Positions 1 to 7,418 of a stretch of DNA of 64,000 bases are shown piece after piece. Source of the DNA: Minicystis rosea (GTDB taxonomy: Bacteria; Myxococcota_A; Polyangia; Polyangiales; Polyangiaceae); NCBI GenBank assembly GCA_001931535.1, contig CP016211.1, forward strand, positions 3,686,501 through 3,750,500. Reading direction: 5' to 3'. The notes under the pieces were generated by a model. That model searched no databases and was not told the DNA's origin. It worked only from the letters and a program-made list of their open reading frames with translations. A program made the translations under genes and the position numbers. Every line of letters starts with the position of its first letter. Within the stretch, counting starts at the first letter, position 1.

Positions 1-823
1 ACGCGTCCGCGCGCAGATCGCTCGCCACCGTGCGCACGACCTCGGCCAGATCGACCTCCTCGCGACACAGATCGATCCGCGCCGCTTGCAGCCGTGACAC
101 GTCGAGCAGCATGTCGATGAGCGCGGCCAAGCGACGGCCCTGCCGCTCGACGACCTCGAGCGCCGGCCGGATCTCCGTCGTGCCCCCGGCGTGAGACGCG
201 CCCTTCCCCGCGCGAATCAAATGCTGCACCGATAGGAGCAAAGACGTCAGCGGGGTTTTCAGCTCGTGCGACGCGACCAGGAAGAAGTCGTCCCGGGCCC
301 GCACGGCGCGCTCGGCGGCCGCGCGCGCCGCCTGCTCTTGGACGAGCAGCCGATCGCGCTCCGTCTCCGCCCGCCGTCGATCGGTGACGTCACGGAAGCT
401 CCACACCCGCCCGATGACGCGCCGGCCCACGCGCTGAGGCTGCGAATACCGCTCGAAGATGCGCCCGTCGCAGAGCTCGATCACGTCGAAGCTCTCGGCC
501 TCCGGCATCTGGTAGAGCGCTCGGACACGAGCCAAGAAAGCTTCGGGATCCTGCAGCTGACTGCGCACGGCCTGGAGCGCGGAGCCATCGTCGTCGCCGG
601 TCGCGATCCCCCGCGGCAGATCCCACATCTCCGCGAACCGCCGGTTGTACGCGGCGATCCTCCCGGTCCGATTGACCACGAGAATGCCATCGGTGGTGGA
701 ATCGATCGTGGCCCGAAGCAGGGAGAGCGACCTGCGGAGGACTTCGACCCGAGCCGCTTGGCGCCGAACGCCGCGGCGGGGGCTCCTCTTCGCTCGATGC
801 AGCACAGACCTCCACTGTGACAC
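1..823 (-). CDS. Sensor histidine kinase with PAS domain (3' part lies outside the window)
   Basis: Read on the minus strand, this frame gives a PAS-like segment (STTDGILVVNRTGRIAAYN, then FRDVTDRRRAE), a short helical linker, and the phospho-acceptor H-box SHELKTPLTSLLLS, followed by dimerisation helix sequence such as LIDMLLDVSRL. The order PAS then HisKA is typical of sensor kinases that autophosphorylate on the H-box His and pass phosphate to a response regulator. The catalytic ATPase domain must lie beyond base 1. No transmembrane segment is seen in the 270-odd visible residues, so it may be cytosolic or the N-terminal part of a hybrid. The start is uncertain: in-frame GTG codons lie at 823 and 805, neither with a clear ribosome-binding site. 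It is transcribed away from the neighbour at 913. Confidence 0.8.
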   Translation of the reverse strand, partial: MSQWRSVLHRAKRSPRRGVRRQAARVEVLRRSLSLLRATIDSTTDGILVVNRTGRIAAYNRRFAEMWDLPRGIATGDDDGSALQAVRSQLQDPEAFLARVRALYQMPEAESFDVIELCDGRIFERYSQPQRVGRRVIGRVWSFRDVTDRRRAETERDRLLVQEQAARAAAERAVRARDDFFLVASHELKTPLTSLLLSVQHLIRAGKGASHAGGTTEIRPALEVVERQGRRLAALIDMLLDVSRLQAARIDLCREEVDLAEVVRTVASDLRADA

Positions 824-912
824 GCGGGCACCGCGAAGCAGTCGGCCGAGCCGCGAAATCCCTCTTGTGGAGTCTGTCCGGCCGCGCCCACTTTGGGTAT
901 CATCCCAACCCC

Positions 913-1242
913 ATGATGAGCTTCCAACTGAACGAAGAGTGGACACGGCTCCTCGAGGATTACCGCGAGGGGCATCGCGATCCACGCAACCAAGCGTGCC
1001 ATCGCGTCGGCATTCCGATGATCCTGGCCAGCCTCCCCATCGGCGCCACCGTGGTGGGTCTCCCCCTCGCCGCCACGCTCTTTACCGTCGGCTGGGGTTT
1101 CCAGTTCGCGGGCCACTGGTTCGAGGGCAACGACCCGGCCTTCTTCGGCGACCGTCGCAACCTCCTCGTCGGCGCCCTGTGGTGGGCGCAAAAGGCCGGC
1201 GCCCCCATCACCGAGACGCCGCTCCCTGCCGCCGCGGAGTAG
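913..1242 (+). CDS. DUF962 / Mpo1-like membrane protein
   Basis: A 109-residue protein with the family pattern: an N-terminal YREGHRDPRNQACHRVGIP, two hydrophobic segments (about residues 34-62), then GFQFAGHWFEGNDPAFF with conserved Gln, Gly-His and Glu, and a final WWAQK. Yeast Mpo1 of this family is an iron-dependent dioxygenase of 2-hydroxy fatty acids from phytosphingosine. Several Sorangiineae make sphingolipids, so a lipid-oxidation role is possible, but that is inference. ATG at 913 was chosen because the family similarity begins there; a longer frame from 817 has no support. A TATCAT hexamer ends 9 bases before the ATG, consistent with a leaderless or near-leaderless message. Confidence 0.8.
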   Translation: MMSFQLNEEWTRLLEDYREGHRDPRNQACHRVGIPMILASLPIGATVVGLPLAATLFTVGWGFQFAGHWFEGNDPAFFGDRRNLLVGALWWAQKAGAPITETPLPAAAE

Positions 1243-1250
1243 CGCGCCGG

Positions 1251-1313
1251 GGATCGTTGCTGCTCAAACGATCCTCCGCCCCGATCGTTGGAGCAGCCCG
1301 GAGCAGCAACGAT
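1251..1313. repeat. Paired inverted repeats with an ATCGTT/AACGAT core
   Basis: Two adjacent inverted repeats: GGATCGTT/AACGATCC around a 7-base loop (1251-1274) and ATCGTTG/CAACGAT around a 16-base loop (1284-1313). The same arms recur as perfect 20-bp palindromes at 7191-7210 and 7389-7408. The position directly after a stop codon would suit a transcription terminator or a REP-like element. There is no T-tract. Confidence 0.65.
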
Positions 1314-1351
1314 TCCTCCACCATCGGCCGACGCGATGGGAAGGAGAAAAG

Positions 1352-1380
1352 AACGCCGAGACGCAAAGGGGCAAAGACGC
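1352..1380 (+). repeat. 29-base dispersed element, copy 1
   Basis: This stretch begins AACGCCGAGACGC and ends CAAAGACGC. It matches the reverse complement of 7285-7313 at most positions, with differences mainly A/G. Both copies sit in gene-free stretches that also carry ATCGTT/AACGAT palindromes, so the two elements may travel or act together. I recall similar GACGCAAAG-type words as dispersed repeats in other bacteria, but cannot verify that here. Confidence 0.55.
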
Positions 1381-1676
1381 CAAAAGGCAGGGAGACTCGT
1401 TTCTTCCTGCCTTTTGCGCGTCGTGCGTCTTCGCGCCGAGCGCGGGCCAAGCGCGATTTCTCATTCACGCGGTCGATGACTTCGCCCTCCCTCATGCGTC
1501 CGGACGCGACGAACGCTAGGCCCGAAGCGGCGAAGCATGCTGGAAATTTCGGGTGGATCGCGGGGTGGTGGGGCCCCAGCGGCTTTGCCGGGGGCGTGGG
1601 GCGGAGGGCGGCGAAGCCGACCCGAAGCCCCACGTGAAGACTGGGGCGGCGGGGACGCGAGTCCACGCCGTGTGAA

Positions 1677-3938
1677 TCAGAAAGCGCTCTGACTCCCCAT
1701 CAGCACGATTCTGCTCGTCCCCGCGCCCACGCGCAGCAGCACCCGCACGCCGCCGGCGGTGAACGCCACCGGCCCACCTTCGGCGGTTCGCGCGCCGCGC
1801 ACGCGCATCCCCGCGACGATCGTCACCTGCGTCGGTGCGCGCGCCGCGATCGTCACGCGCCCTTCGCCGCCCTCTCTTCGATACGAGATCGTCACTGGGC
1901 TCGACGACAAGAGCCATGCTTCTCCGTCGACGCCGAGCTCCGTCGCCTCCGCCGCGAAGAAGCTCGTGGCCGCCGGTGATCGAGAGACCGCGGCCACCGT
2001 TCCATCGCTCGTGAGCCGCCCCGGAATCTGCGCCGGCCCGTTGCGGTGCGCGAACGCGGCCAGCACCGTCGCGCCGAGCGCTTCGACCACGAACGCGGCC
2101 TCGCCGGGCGTCTCGATGCGCGCGCCCGATCCCGCGGGCAGCGACGGCACCACCACCGCGCCGAACGTCGCGCGATCGGTGCGTTCCCGCGGGCTCACCG
2201 AGATGGCGTGATTCCAATCGTCGCTGCTCCGCGCCATCCGCGGATCGCGTGGAGACGCGACACGCAGGGTCGTCGTCCGTCCATTGAGCACACTGGTGAA
2301 TCCATCGTGGCCGACGTCGAGCGCGGCGTCGGCGTGCACGTGGAACCGCCACGTGAAATCCACCGGTGCATCGGCCACGACGTCGTCGGACACGAACAAC
2401 ACACCGGGATCCACGAGCAACAAGCGACGCGCATAACGCTGGAGCCCCGGCGCATACGTCTTCGCGGCCTCGCCGGCGACCAGGCTCGCGGCGCGCGAGG
2501 CGAAGAACGCGGTCACCTCTCCATCCGGCCGGCCTGGATACTGCGGCGAAAACCGCGTGAGCTGCCCTTGCCCATTCACGAGGAGCGTGTTGGAAAACTC
2601 CGATCGATTCTGCCCGTAGCGCGGCATCACCACCGCGAGCTCACCGCGCGCCCACACCGCGAAACCGTTGGCGTCCGCGTGCACGTGCGTCGCCGAGTTG
2701 TTGAAGGGAGCCTCGTTTCCCGGCTGGACCATCGAGGCTGCGCGCCGGCCGATCAGGCTGTCGCTGCGGAACGCGATCACCGTCGCATCCATGTCCCAGC
2801 CGGTGCGCAGATAGGCCATCTCTTGGTTGTCGAAGAGCGCGCCCACCGGGAGATCGCGAACCGGCGCTTCCCGCACGTCGGGATCCATCCAGACGATCTC
2901 CCATACGGCCGTGTACGGATTGGGTGCCTTCTCCCACTCCCGCGCTGCCTGCCATTGCGCAAAGACATTGCGGTAGCGCGCCGCGAGCCAGCGCAGCGTG
3001 GGCGCGGCTTGGCGCGCGTTCTGCTGATATCCACCATGCGGCTGGCAATCGCCGAAGCCGAGGAAGCGCCCGTCCGGTAGGCGCGAATGGATGCGGAAGC
3101 CCGCGGTGCGCTGGAGCCAAGGGTGCCCGAGGAAGCTCGCCGCGCGCGATGGGAACCGGCGGCGGAAGGCATCCCAAAACGGGATTGCCGAGACCATCGC
3201 AAAGGCCCACCCACAAGGCCCTTCGGGCCAAGCCCCGTCCCCATCGAGCCAATTCAAGGCTTCGTTCAAGGCCCCGCGCGCGCGCTCCGCCCAAACGGGC
3301 GCCTCGACCAGCTCGTCGATCACCGCCATCGCGCCCACGCCGAGCCCGCCGATCGGAATCCACGTATCGTGATGAAGATAGGCGCCCGTCCACCACTCCC
3401 CTGCATCGACGCCGCCGAAGAGCCCGCGGCACACCGCGCCGATCTTGTCGCGAATCCGCGCGCGCTCGTCGTCGCTGTAATGGTGGTAGAGAAAATCGTA
3501 GGCCACCGCGAGCGCGGTCACCCCCCATCCCTCGGGATACGAACAGCTCGTGCATTTTCCACGCGGGTCGAGGGTGCCTCCCCAATCCCTCATTCCCGCG
3601 AGCGCGAGCGCCCAACGCTTTCCCGCCTCTCGGTAACGTGGGCTGTCGGTGACGAGCCCCAGAAACGAATAGACGAGCGTGTTGGCGAGAAACGAATTCT
3701 GCATCAGGTCGCCGCGCGGCTCCTCTTCGGTCGGGAGCGCTGAAGGCGGCGTGTCACCCAAGTGCGCATCCGCGTGCCGGACGAGCACCTCGAGCTGTGG
3801 TTTCATGGGCCCGGCCATCCGGGCTCGGAGATCCGCGAGATCCCCCGCGTCGAAAAAGAGATACGGCCTCTGCGCCCCGGGGTAGCTCATGCCATCTGGC
3901 TTGAGCCCGCCCGCCGTGGTCGCAAGCCACACGGACAC
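1677..3938 (-). CDS. Heparinase II/III-like polysaccharide lyase
   Basis: A 753-residue protein of heparinase II/III-type layout. Near the N-terminus is RPYLFFDAGDLADLRARM, the usual entry to the alpha/alpha toroid, which continues through ALALAGMRDWG, YPEGWGVTALAVAYDFLYHHY and LNWLDGDGAWPEGPCGWAF. The C-terminal half is beta-rich and contains NNSATHVHADANGFAVWA, the His/Asp-bearing motif of the family's second domain. Such enzymes eliminate uronic-acid-containing polysaccharides (alginate, heparin-like); the substrate cannot be told. No clear signal peptide is seen, unusual for the family unless the start is wrong; a second in-frame ATG lies at about 3890. It follows the GMC oxidoreductase gene by 55 bases on the same strand, suggesting one transcript and a joint role in sugar polymer use. 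Confidence 0.75.
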   Translation of the reverse strand: MSVWLATTAGGLKPDGMSYPGAQRPYLFFDAGDLADLRARMAGPMKPQLEVLVRHADAHLGDTPPSALPTEEEPRGDLMQNSFLANTLVYSFLGLVTDSPRYREAGKRWALALAGMRDWGGTLDPRGKCTSCSYPEGWGVTALAVAYDFLYHHYSDDERARIRDKIGAVCRGLFGGVDAGEWWTGAYLHHDTWIPIGGLGVGAMAVIDELVEAPVWAERARGALNEALNWLDGDGAWPEGPCGWAFAMVSAIPFWDAFRRRFPSRAASFLGHPWLQRTAGFRIHSRLPDGRFLGFGDCQPHGGYQQNARQAAPTLRWLAARYRNVFAQWQAAREWEKAPNPYTAVWEIVWMDPDVREAPVRDLPVGALFDNQEMAYLRTGWDMDATVIAFRSDSLIGRRAASMVQPGNEAPFNNSATHVHADANGFAVWARGELAVVMPRYGQNRSEFSNTLLVNGQGQLTRFSPQYPGRPDGEVTAFFASRAASLVAGEAAKTYAPGLQRYARRLLLVDPGVLFVSDDVVADAPVDFTWRFHVHADAALDVGHDGFTSVLNGRTTTLRVASPRDPRMARSSDDWNHAISVSPRERTDRATFGAVVVPSLPAGSGARIETPGEAAFVVEALGATVLAAFAHRNGPAQIPGRLTSDGTVAAVSRSPAATSFFAAEATELGVDGEAWLLSSSPVTISYRREGGEGRVTIAARAPTQVTIVAGMRVRGARTAEGGPVAFTAGGVRVLLRVGAGTSRIVLMGSQSAF

Positions 3939-3993
3939 ACGCCGTGGGAGGGCGCGAAGGTCGAGATGCCGTGTCGCGCCGAACGGCGCGCGT

Positions 3994-5550
3994 TTACCAG
4001 CGCGCCGCGATGCCCTGCGCGATCCGATCGGCGAGCGCCATGCAGGTCAGCATCGGATTCACCGCGGGGCTGTCCGGGAAGATGCCCGTGTCCGTGATGT
4101 AGAGATTGTCCAGCTCGTGGCAGCGCCCATGCTCGTCGACGACGCCGTCCTCGGGGCGCTTCGACATCCGCGTCGTCCCGAAAGCGTGGTTTGCCGCAGA
4201 GATGGTATCGGCCGCCACGAGCTTCTTGGTCTTCAGAATCTCGGACTCCCGCTTCGTCCCAATCAGCTCCGGGACTCCATGGATGCCGGGGAGAATGCCA
4301 ATCGCCCCCGAAGCCCAGCAAATGTCCGAGAGGATGCCGAGACCACGCTGGATCAAGGTCATGTCCTCGTCGTCGAAGTGAAAGGAGATGTCCGGATCCC
4401 AGCTCCCCCGGCGCGCCCGCACCGTCCCCCGCGAGCGCGCGGCGGCGATGATCACGTCGAAGGGCGCCATGCGATCGTATTGGAGGAGATACTGCTGGTA
4501 GTCGTGCCCGATGCCCGGCAAACGCGCTGCGAGAACGGCGGGCGGCGACCAGAGGACTTCGAGCTTGATGTGCTCTTCGATGTAATGGAGCGAGTGATAT
4601 CCCTGCGTCGCGCCCTGCCAGGGATCGATGGGCTCGTCGTAGATGGCCATGATGGCGAGCCCGGGGTGGAGCTGCAGCTCCTTGCCGACCCAACTGCTCT
4701 GCTCGCAGAGGCGGCTCTTCTGCAGGATCACCGGCGTCTGCATGCAGCCGGCGGCGAGCACCACGGCCTTGGCCTCGATCTCGACGGCCTGCCCCTCGCG
4801 CCAGGAAAAAGGCTCGATCACGCGCCCGCGCACGCCGGTGACGCGGCGTCCATTGGCGATCACGTGCTCGGCGCGCACGCTCGTGTAAACGCGCGCGCCG
4901 GCGCGGATGGCGGCCGGCACGTAGCTCACGTCGGTGGATTGCTTGGCGCCGTTGCGGCAGCCGGTGAAGCACTCGCCGCTGCCCTTGCAGCCCTTCACGT
5001 TGCGATACGTCGGCTCGCTGCTGATGCCGAGCGCGTCGCATCCCTGCTTGAAGCGTTGGTTGCGCGCGCCCTGCACCTCGGTGGGCGTGGGCGCGACGAA
5101 GAGGAACTTCTCCACCCGCTCGTAGTGCGGATCGAGCGACGCGCGCGAGAGGCCGACGCCGCTCTTCTCCGTCCACGCGTCGAGCACGGAGATGGGCGAG
5201 CGCGCGCAGATCGCCGAGTTGACGAGCGAGCCGCCGCCGAGCGCGATCGCTTGCATCGTGGGCAGGTACGCGTTGCCGCGCGTGGCCCGGCTCCCGCTCT
5301 CGCGCATGGTGCGCCGCATGGATTCGCCGGCTTCCTGGCGGAAATCCTGGGCGCCAAAGGGCGGGCCCTCTTCGAGGAGGATGACGTCGCGACCGGCCTC
5401 GGCGAGCTCCTTCGCGACCACGGCGCCGCCGGGGCCGGAGCCGATCACGAGCACCTCGCACCGATCGCGGATCTCGCCTTTGTAGTCGGCGAAGACCTTC
5501 ACCCCGCGGTGCGGATCCGCGGCGTCGCGCGTCATGGGCAGCGAGGTCAC
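3994..5550 (-). CDS. GMC-family FAD-dependent oxidoreductase
   Basis: About 518 residues. The N-terminal dinucleotide-binding motif is VLVIGSGPGGAVVAKELAEA with an acidic ILLEEG at the end of the second strand. The middle contains the substrate-domain motif GGGSLVNSAI. The C-terminal GMC domain ends HAFGTTRMS...LYITDTGIFPDSPAVNPMLTCMALADRIA, with the catalytic-region His and Asn. Members oxidise alcohols or sugars with FAD. The partner at 5547-6092 resembles the small third subunit of gluconate 2-dehydrogenase, so this is likely the catalytic subunit of a membrane-linked sugar or alcohol dehydrogenase. GTG at 5550 was chosen because it overlaps the preceding stop as GTGA; ATG at 5535 is the alternative. 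No Tat signal is visible. Confidence 0.85.
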   Translation of the reverse strand: MTSLPMTRDAADPHRGVKVFADYKGEIRDRCEVLVIGSGPGGAVVAKELAEAGRDVILLEEGPPFGAQDFRQEAGESMRRTMRESGSRATRGNAYLPTMQAIALGGGSLVNSAICARSPISVLDAWTEKSGVGLSRASLDPHYERVEKFLFVAPTPTEVQGARNQRFKQGCDALGISSEPTYRNVKGCKGSGECFTGCRNGAKQSTDVSYVPAAIRAGARVYTSVRAEHVIANGRRVTGVRGRVIEPFSWREGQAVEIEAKAVVLAAGCMQTPVILQKSRLCEQSSWVGKELQLHPGLAIMAIYDEPIDPWQGATQGYHSLHYIEEHIKLEVLWSPPAVLAARLPGIGHDYQQYLLQYDRMAPFDVIIAAARSRGTVRARRGSWDPDISFHFDDEDMTLIQRGLGILSDICWASGAIGILPGIHGVPELIGTKRESEILKTKKLVAADTISAANHAFGTTRMSKRPEDGVVDEHGRCHELDNLYITDTGIFPDSPAVNPMLTCMALADRIAQGIAARW

Positions 5551-6092
5551 GCGAAGACCTCCTGCGAGGCGCGAGCGCCGGAGCGGCCCCGATCGAAGGG
5601 CGCGACGTCGCAGACCATCCGCATCTTCTTCGCCACGTCGGGGTGCGCGAGGTAGCCCATCGTCATCATCGCGCGCATCGAGATGAACGACACGCGCCGG
5701 AAGTACATCGAGCTCAAGCTCATCTCCTTGAGCATGGCGATGCGCTCGGCCGGCGTGAGGCGCGTGAAGCGCACGCGACGCGGGCCGAAGAGCCACGGCC
5801 CGTGCTCGATCGAGTGGAAGAGGAGCCGGCCGAGGAGCCGCGGGAGCGCGGGCAGCCCGGAGAGATAACGGTCCATGTACGCGACCAGGCCCGCCTCCGT
5901 GCCCGAGAGCGGAATGGGCCCACCAGGCGGGAAGAGCGCGTCCGCGCAGGCCGCGACCACCGCCTGCTCCTTGCGGTTCAAGAACGATCCCGAAGGCAAC
6001 TGCGGCGGCGGATAACCGAAGACGATCGCGCGGACGACGAGCGCCGCGAGCACCACCAGAGGGATGATCCAGAGCAGAGCGATCATGTTCAC
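5547..6092 (-). CDS. Gluconate 2-dehydrogenase subunit 3-like protein
   Basis: 181 residues. An N-terminal membrane segment (about residues 4-26, IALLWIIPLVVLAALVVRAIV) is followed by FLNRKEQAVVAACADALFPPGG, the signature start of the subunit-3 family, and by helices with YMDRYLSGLPALPRLLGRLLF. Subunit 3 accompanies flavin dehydrogenases and helps export or anchor them. Here the membrane helix could anchor the GMC oxidoreductase encoded next. The start is GTG, overlapping the regulator stop as GTGA, and its own stop overlaps the oxidoreductase start in the same way, so the three genes are probably translationally coupled. Confidence 0.75.
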   Translation of the reverse strand: MNMIALLWIIPLVVLAALVVRAIVFGYPPPQLPSGSFLNRKEQAVVAACADALFPPGGPIPLSGTEAGLVAYMDRYLSGLPALPRLLGRLLFHSIEHGPWLFGPRRVRFTRLTPAERIAMLKEMSLSSMYFRRVSFISMRAMMTMGYLAHPDVAKKMRMVCDVAPFDRGRSGARASQEVFA

Positions 6093-7087
6093 CGCCTTTC
6101 CGATTTGGCCGTGGATGCGAGTTTTCTCTGGGCAGGGCGCGTGCCCTTTTTGGAAGCTTCGTTCGTGGCCCGACGCGCCAAAGGCGCGGCTTCGCGCTTG
6201 GAAGACGCCTTCGCGGCCGGCTCGCGCGCCGCGCTCTTCGACGAGGACGCGACGCGCGCCTTCGCAGCTTTCGCAACAGGCACCGTACGAGCAGCCGTCT
6301 TCTCGACCGGAGGAGAAGCCTCGGGAGCCGCGGCCTTCGTGTTTTGCGGAGCCTCGTTCGTGGACGGAGCCGCGAGCGCGAGCAGCATCTCGAGCTTGCC
6401 GACGAGCTCGGCGTCGACGCGCGCGAACCAGCGCGTCACGTGCGCGGAGGCCGCCGCGGAGTCACCTGCCTCGATGAGATCCATGAGGCGGCCCATCTGC
6501 TCTTGGTAATCCGGTGGGGTGAGACCGACGATGCCGGCGAAGCGATCGTGCAGCTCGCGCATCGGCGCCCAGAAGACGTTGGCGAGCCACACCGCGGGCC
6601 AGATGCCGCTCGCCGAGACGAGCGCGCGGAAGAAGTCGAGCTCGTTGATGCCGTGCGCGACCGGATCGTGCGCGAGCGAAGGCGCGCGCGCGAGGAGGGC
6701 CCGCGCTTCCGCGAGCGCCGCGCGATCGGCATAGCGGGCCGCGAGCCGCACCGCCTCCGCCGCGAGGAGCGTGCGCACCCCGAGCAGCTCGCGCGCGAGC
6801 ACCGCGGCCGGCCGATCGAAGCGGCCCGACATGACGTACGAAGGCAGGAGCGCCGGCGTCCCCTCGCGACGGAAGTCGAGCACCATCGCGCCGGAGCCAC
6901 GCCGGCTCTTCACCACCCCGAGGCCCGCGAGATGCCCGAGCGCTTCGCGCACCGTGCTGCGTCCACAAGAAAGCTCGGTCGCGAGGTCCGCCTCGGCCGG
7001 GAGCCGGAGCCCCGCCGGGTATGCCCCCGCCACGATTCGCCCGAGGATTTCGTGGGCGACACGCTTGACCTCTCCCTTCGGACCCAT
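6089..7087 (-). CDS. FadR/FCD-type GntR transcriptional regulator with basic C-terminal tail
   Basis: 332 residues. The N-terminal winged helix has the GntR pattern LPAEADLATELSCGRSTVREALGHLAGLGVV (about residues 28-58) and RRGSGAMV. An all-helical FCD ligand domain follows to about residue 240, with ELLGVRTLLAAEAVRLAA, NELDFFRALVSASG and HDRF/HVTRW His motifs that often bind metal or carboxylate ligands. The last 90 residues are a low-complexity Ala/Lys/Pro tail like that of histone-like proteins, not a normal part of this family; it may add non-specific DNA binding. FCD regulators usually sense sugar acids or other carboxylates, which suits the downstream dehydrogenase and lyase genes. A likely autoregulatory operator lies just before the start codon. 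Confidence 0.85.
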   Translation of the reverse strand: MGPKGEVKRVAHEILGRIVAGAYPAGLRLPAEADLATELSCGRSTVREALGHLAGLGVVKSRRGSGAMVLDFRREGTPALLPSYVMSGRFDRPAAVLARELLGVRTLLAAEAVRLAARYADRAALAEARALLARAPSLAHDPVAHGINELDFFRALVSASGIWPAVWLANVFWAPMRELHDRFAGIVGLTPPDYQEQMGRLMDLIEAGDSAAASAHVTRWFARVDAELVGKLEMLLALAAPSTNEAPQNTKAAAPEASPPVEKTAARTVPVAKAAKARVASSSKSAAREPAAKASSKREAAPLARRATNEASKKGTRPAQRKLASTAKSERR

Positions 7088-7091
7088 GAGC

Positions 7092-7113
7092 TGTCTGATA
7101 GATTAGTCTGACA
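7092..7113 (-). promoter_or_regulatory. Probable operator of the FadR-type regulator
   Basis: A 22-bp imperfect inverted repeat with outer arms TGTC...GACA; on the minus strand it contains TTGTCAGACTA followed by ATCAGACA, close to the TTGTCNGACAA-like sites of many FCD regulators. It ends 4 bases before the regulator's ATG. A weak promoter reading on the minus strand is TTGCGC, 17 bases, TAATCT, which would put the operator over the -10 region and give an almost leaderless mRNA. This is inferred from the pattern only. Confidence 0.5.
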
Positions 7114-7190
7114 ACTTTTGGTGCGCAAGACTTTTCGCGGCACCCGGATCCGGGCATCGGCGTCCCCCTGACGCCGCGACCACCGAGCCA

Positions 7191-7210
7191 ATCGTTTGAG
7201 CTCAAACGAT
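7191..7210. repeat. Perfect 20-bp palindrome ATCGTTTGAGCTCAAACGAT
   Basis: A self-complementary 20-mer between the regulator's 5' side and the efflux operon's 3' end. The copy at 7389-7408 differs only by TT to GG and the matching AA to CC, so the symmetry was kept while the base changed. Such compensating change suggests selection for the palindrome or for an RNA hairpin. Confidence 0.75.
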
Positions 7211-7284
7211 CATGAGCGGGCGCAAAAAGAGCTCGCAACGCGAGGGTACGCCCATGCAAAAGGACCTTCGAGTCAGGTCCCTTC

Positions 7285-7313
7285 GCGCCTCTGCGCCTCC
7301 GCGTCCCGGCGTT
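7285..7313 (-). repeat. 29-base dispersed element, copy 2
   Basis: Read on the minus strand it begins AACGCCGGGACGC and lines up without gaps with 1352-1380, differing mostly by A/G changes. Confidence 0.55.
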
Positions 7314-7388
7314 GAAATCCGGCCCGCGCTCACGCTCGGGCCGGTCGATCCGTCAGAAGCGTGCCCCCGTCGACACGCCATGGAAACA

Positions 7389-7408
7389 ATCGTTGGAGCT
7401 CCAACGAT
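7389..7408. repeat. Perfect 20-bp palindrome ATCGTTGGAGCTCCAACGAT
   Basis: This lies 10 bases downstream of the stop codon of the adaptor gene on the minus strand, where it could act as a transcription end or mRNA 3' stabiliser. It is a paired-change variant of the palindrome at 7191-7210. Confidence 0.75.
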
Positions 7409-7418
7409 CGCGATGAGC

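Larger units (their letters stand above)
1243..1676. other. Intergenic region with inverted repeats and no supported gene
   Basis: No convincing reading frame. Just after the upstream stop is GGATCGTT-7-AACGATCC (1251-1274), then ATCGTTG...CAACGAT (1284-1313), related to palindromes at 7191 and 7389. At 1352-1380 is a 29-base AACGCCGAGACGC-type element, and then an 11-bp perfect hairpin CAAAAGGCAGG / CCTGCCTTTTG between about 1380 and 1420. From about 1545 the sequence is a G-rich stretch with GTGGGGCCCC-type words and no further recognisable structure. Confidence 0.6.
7114..7418. other. Intergenic region with two perfect palindromes and a dispersed element
   Basis: No supported gene. It holds a perfect 20-bp palindrome at 7191-7210, a second at 7389-7408, and the second copy of the 29-base element at 7285-7313. 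The word AGGACCTTCGAGTCAGGTCC just before that element can form a short hairpin (GGACC/GGTCC). Confidence 0.6.
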
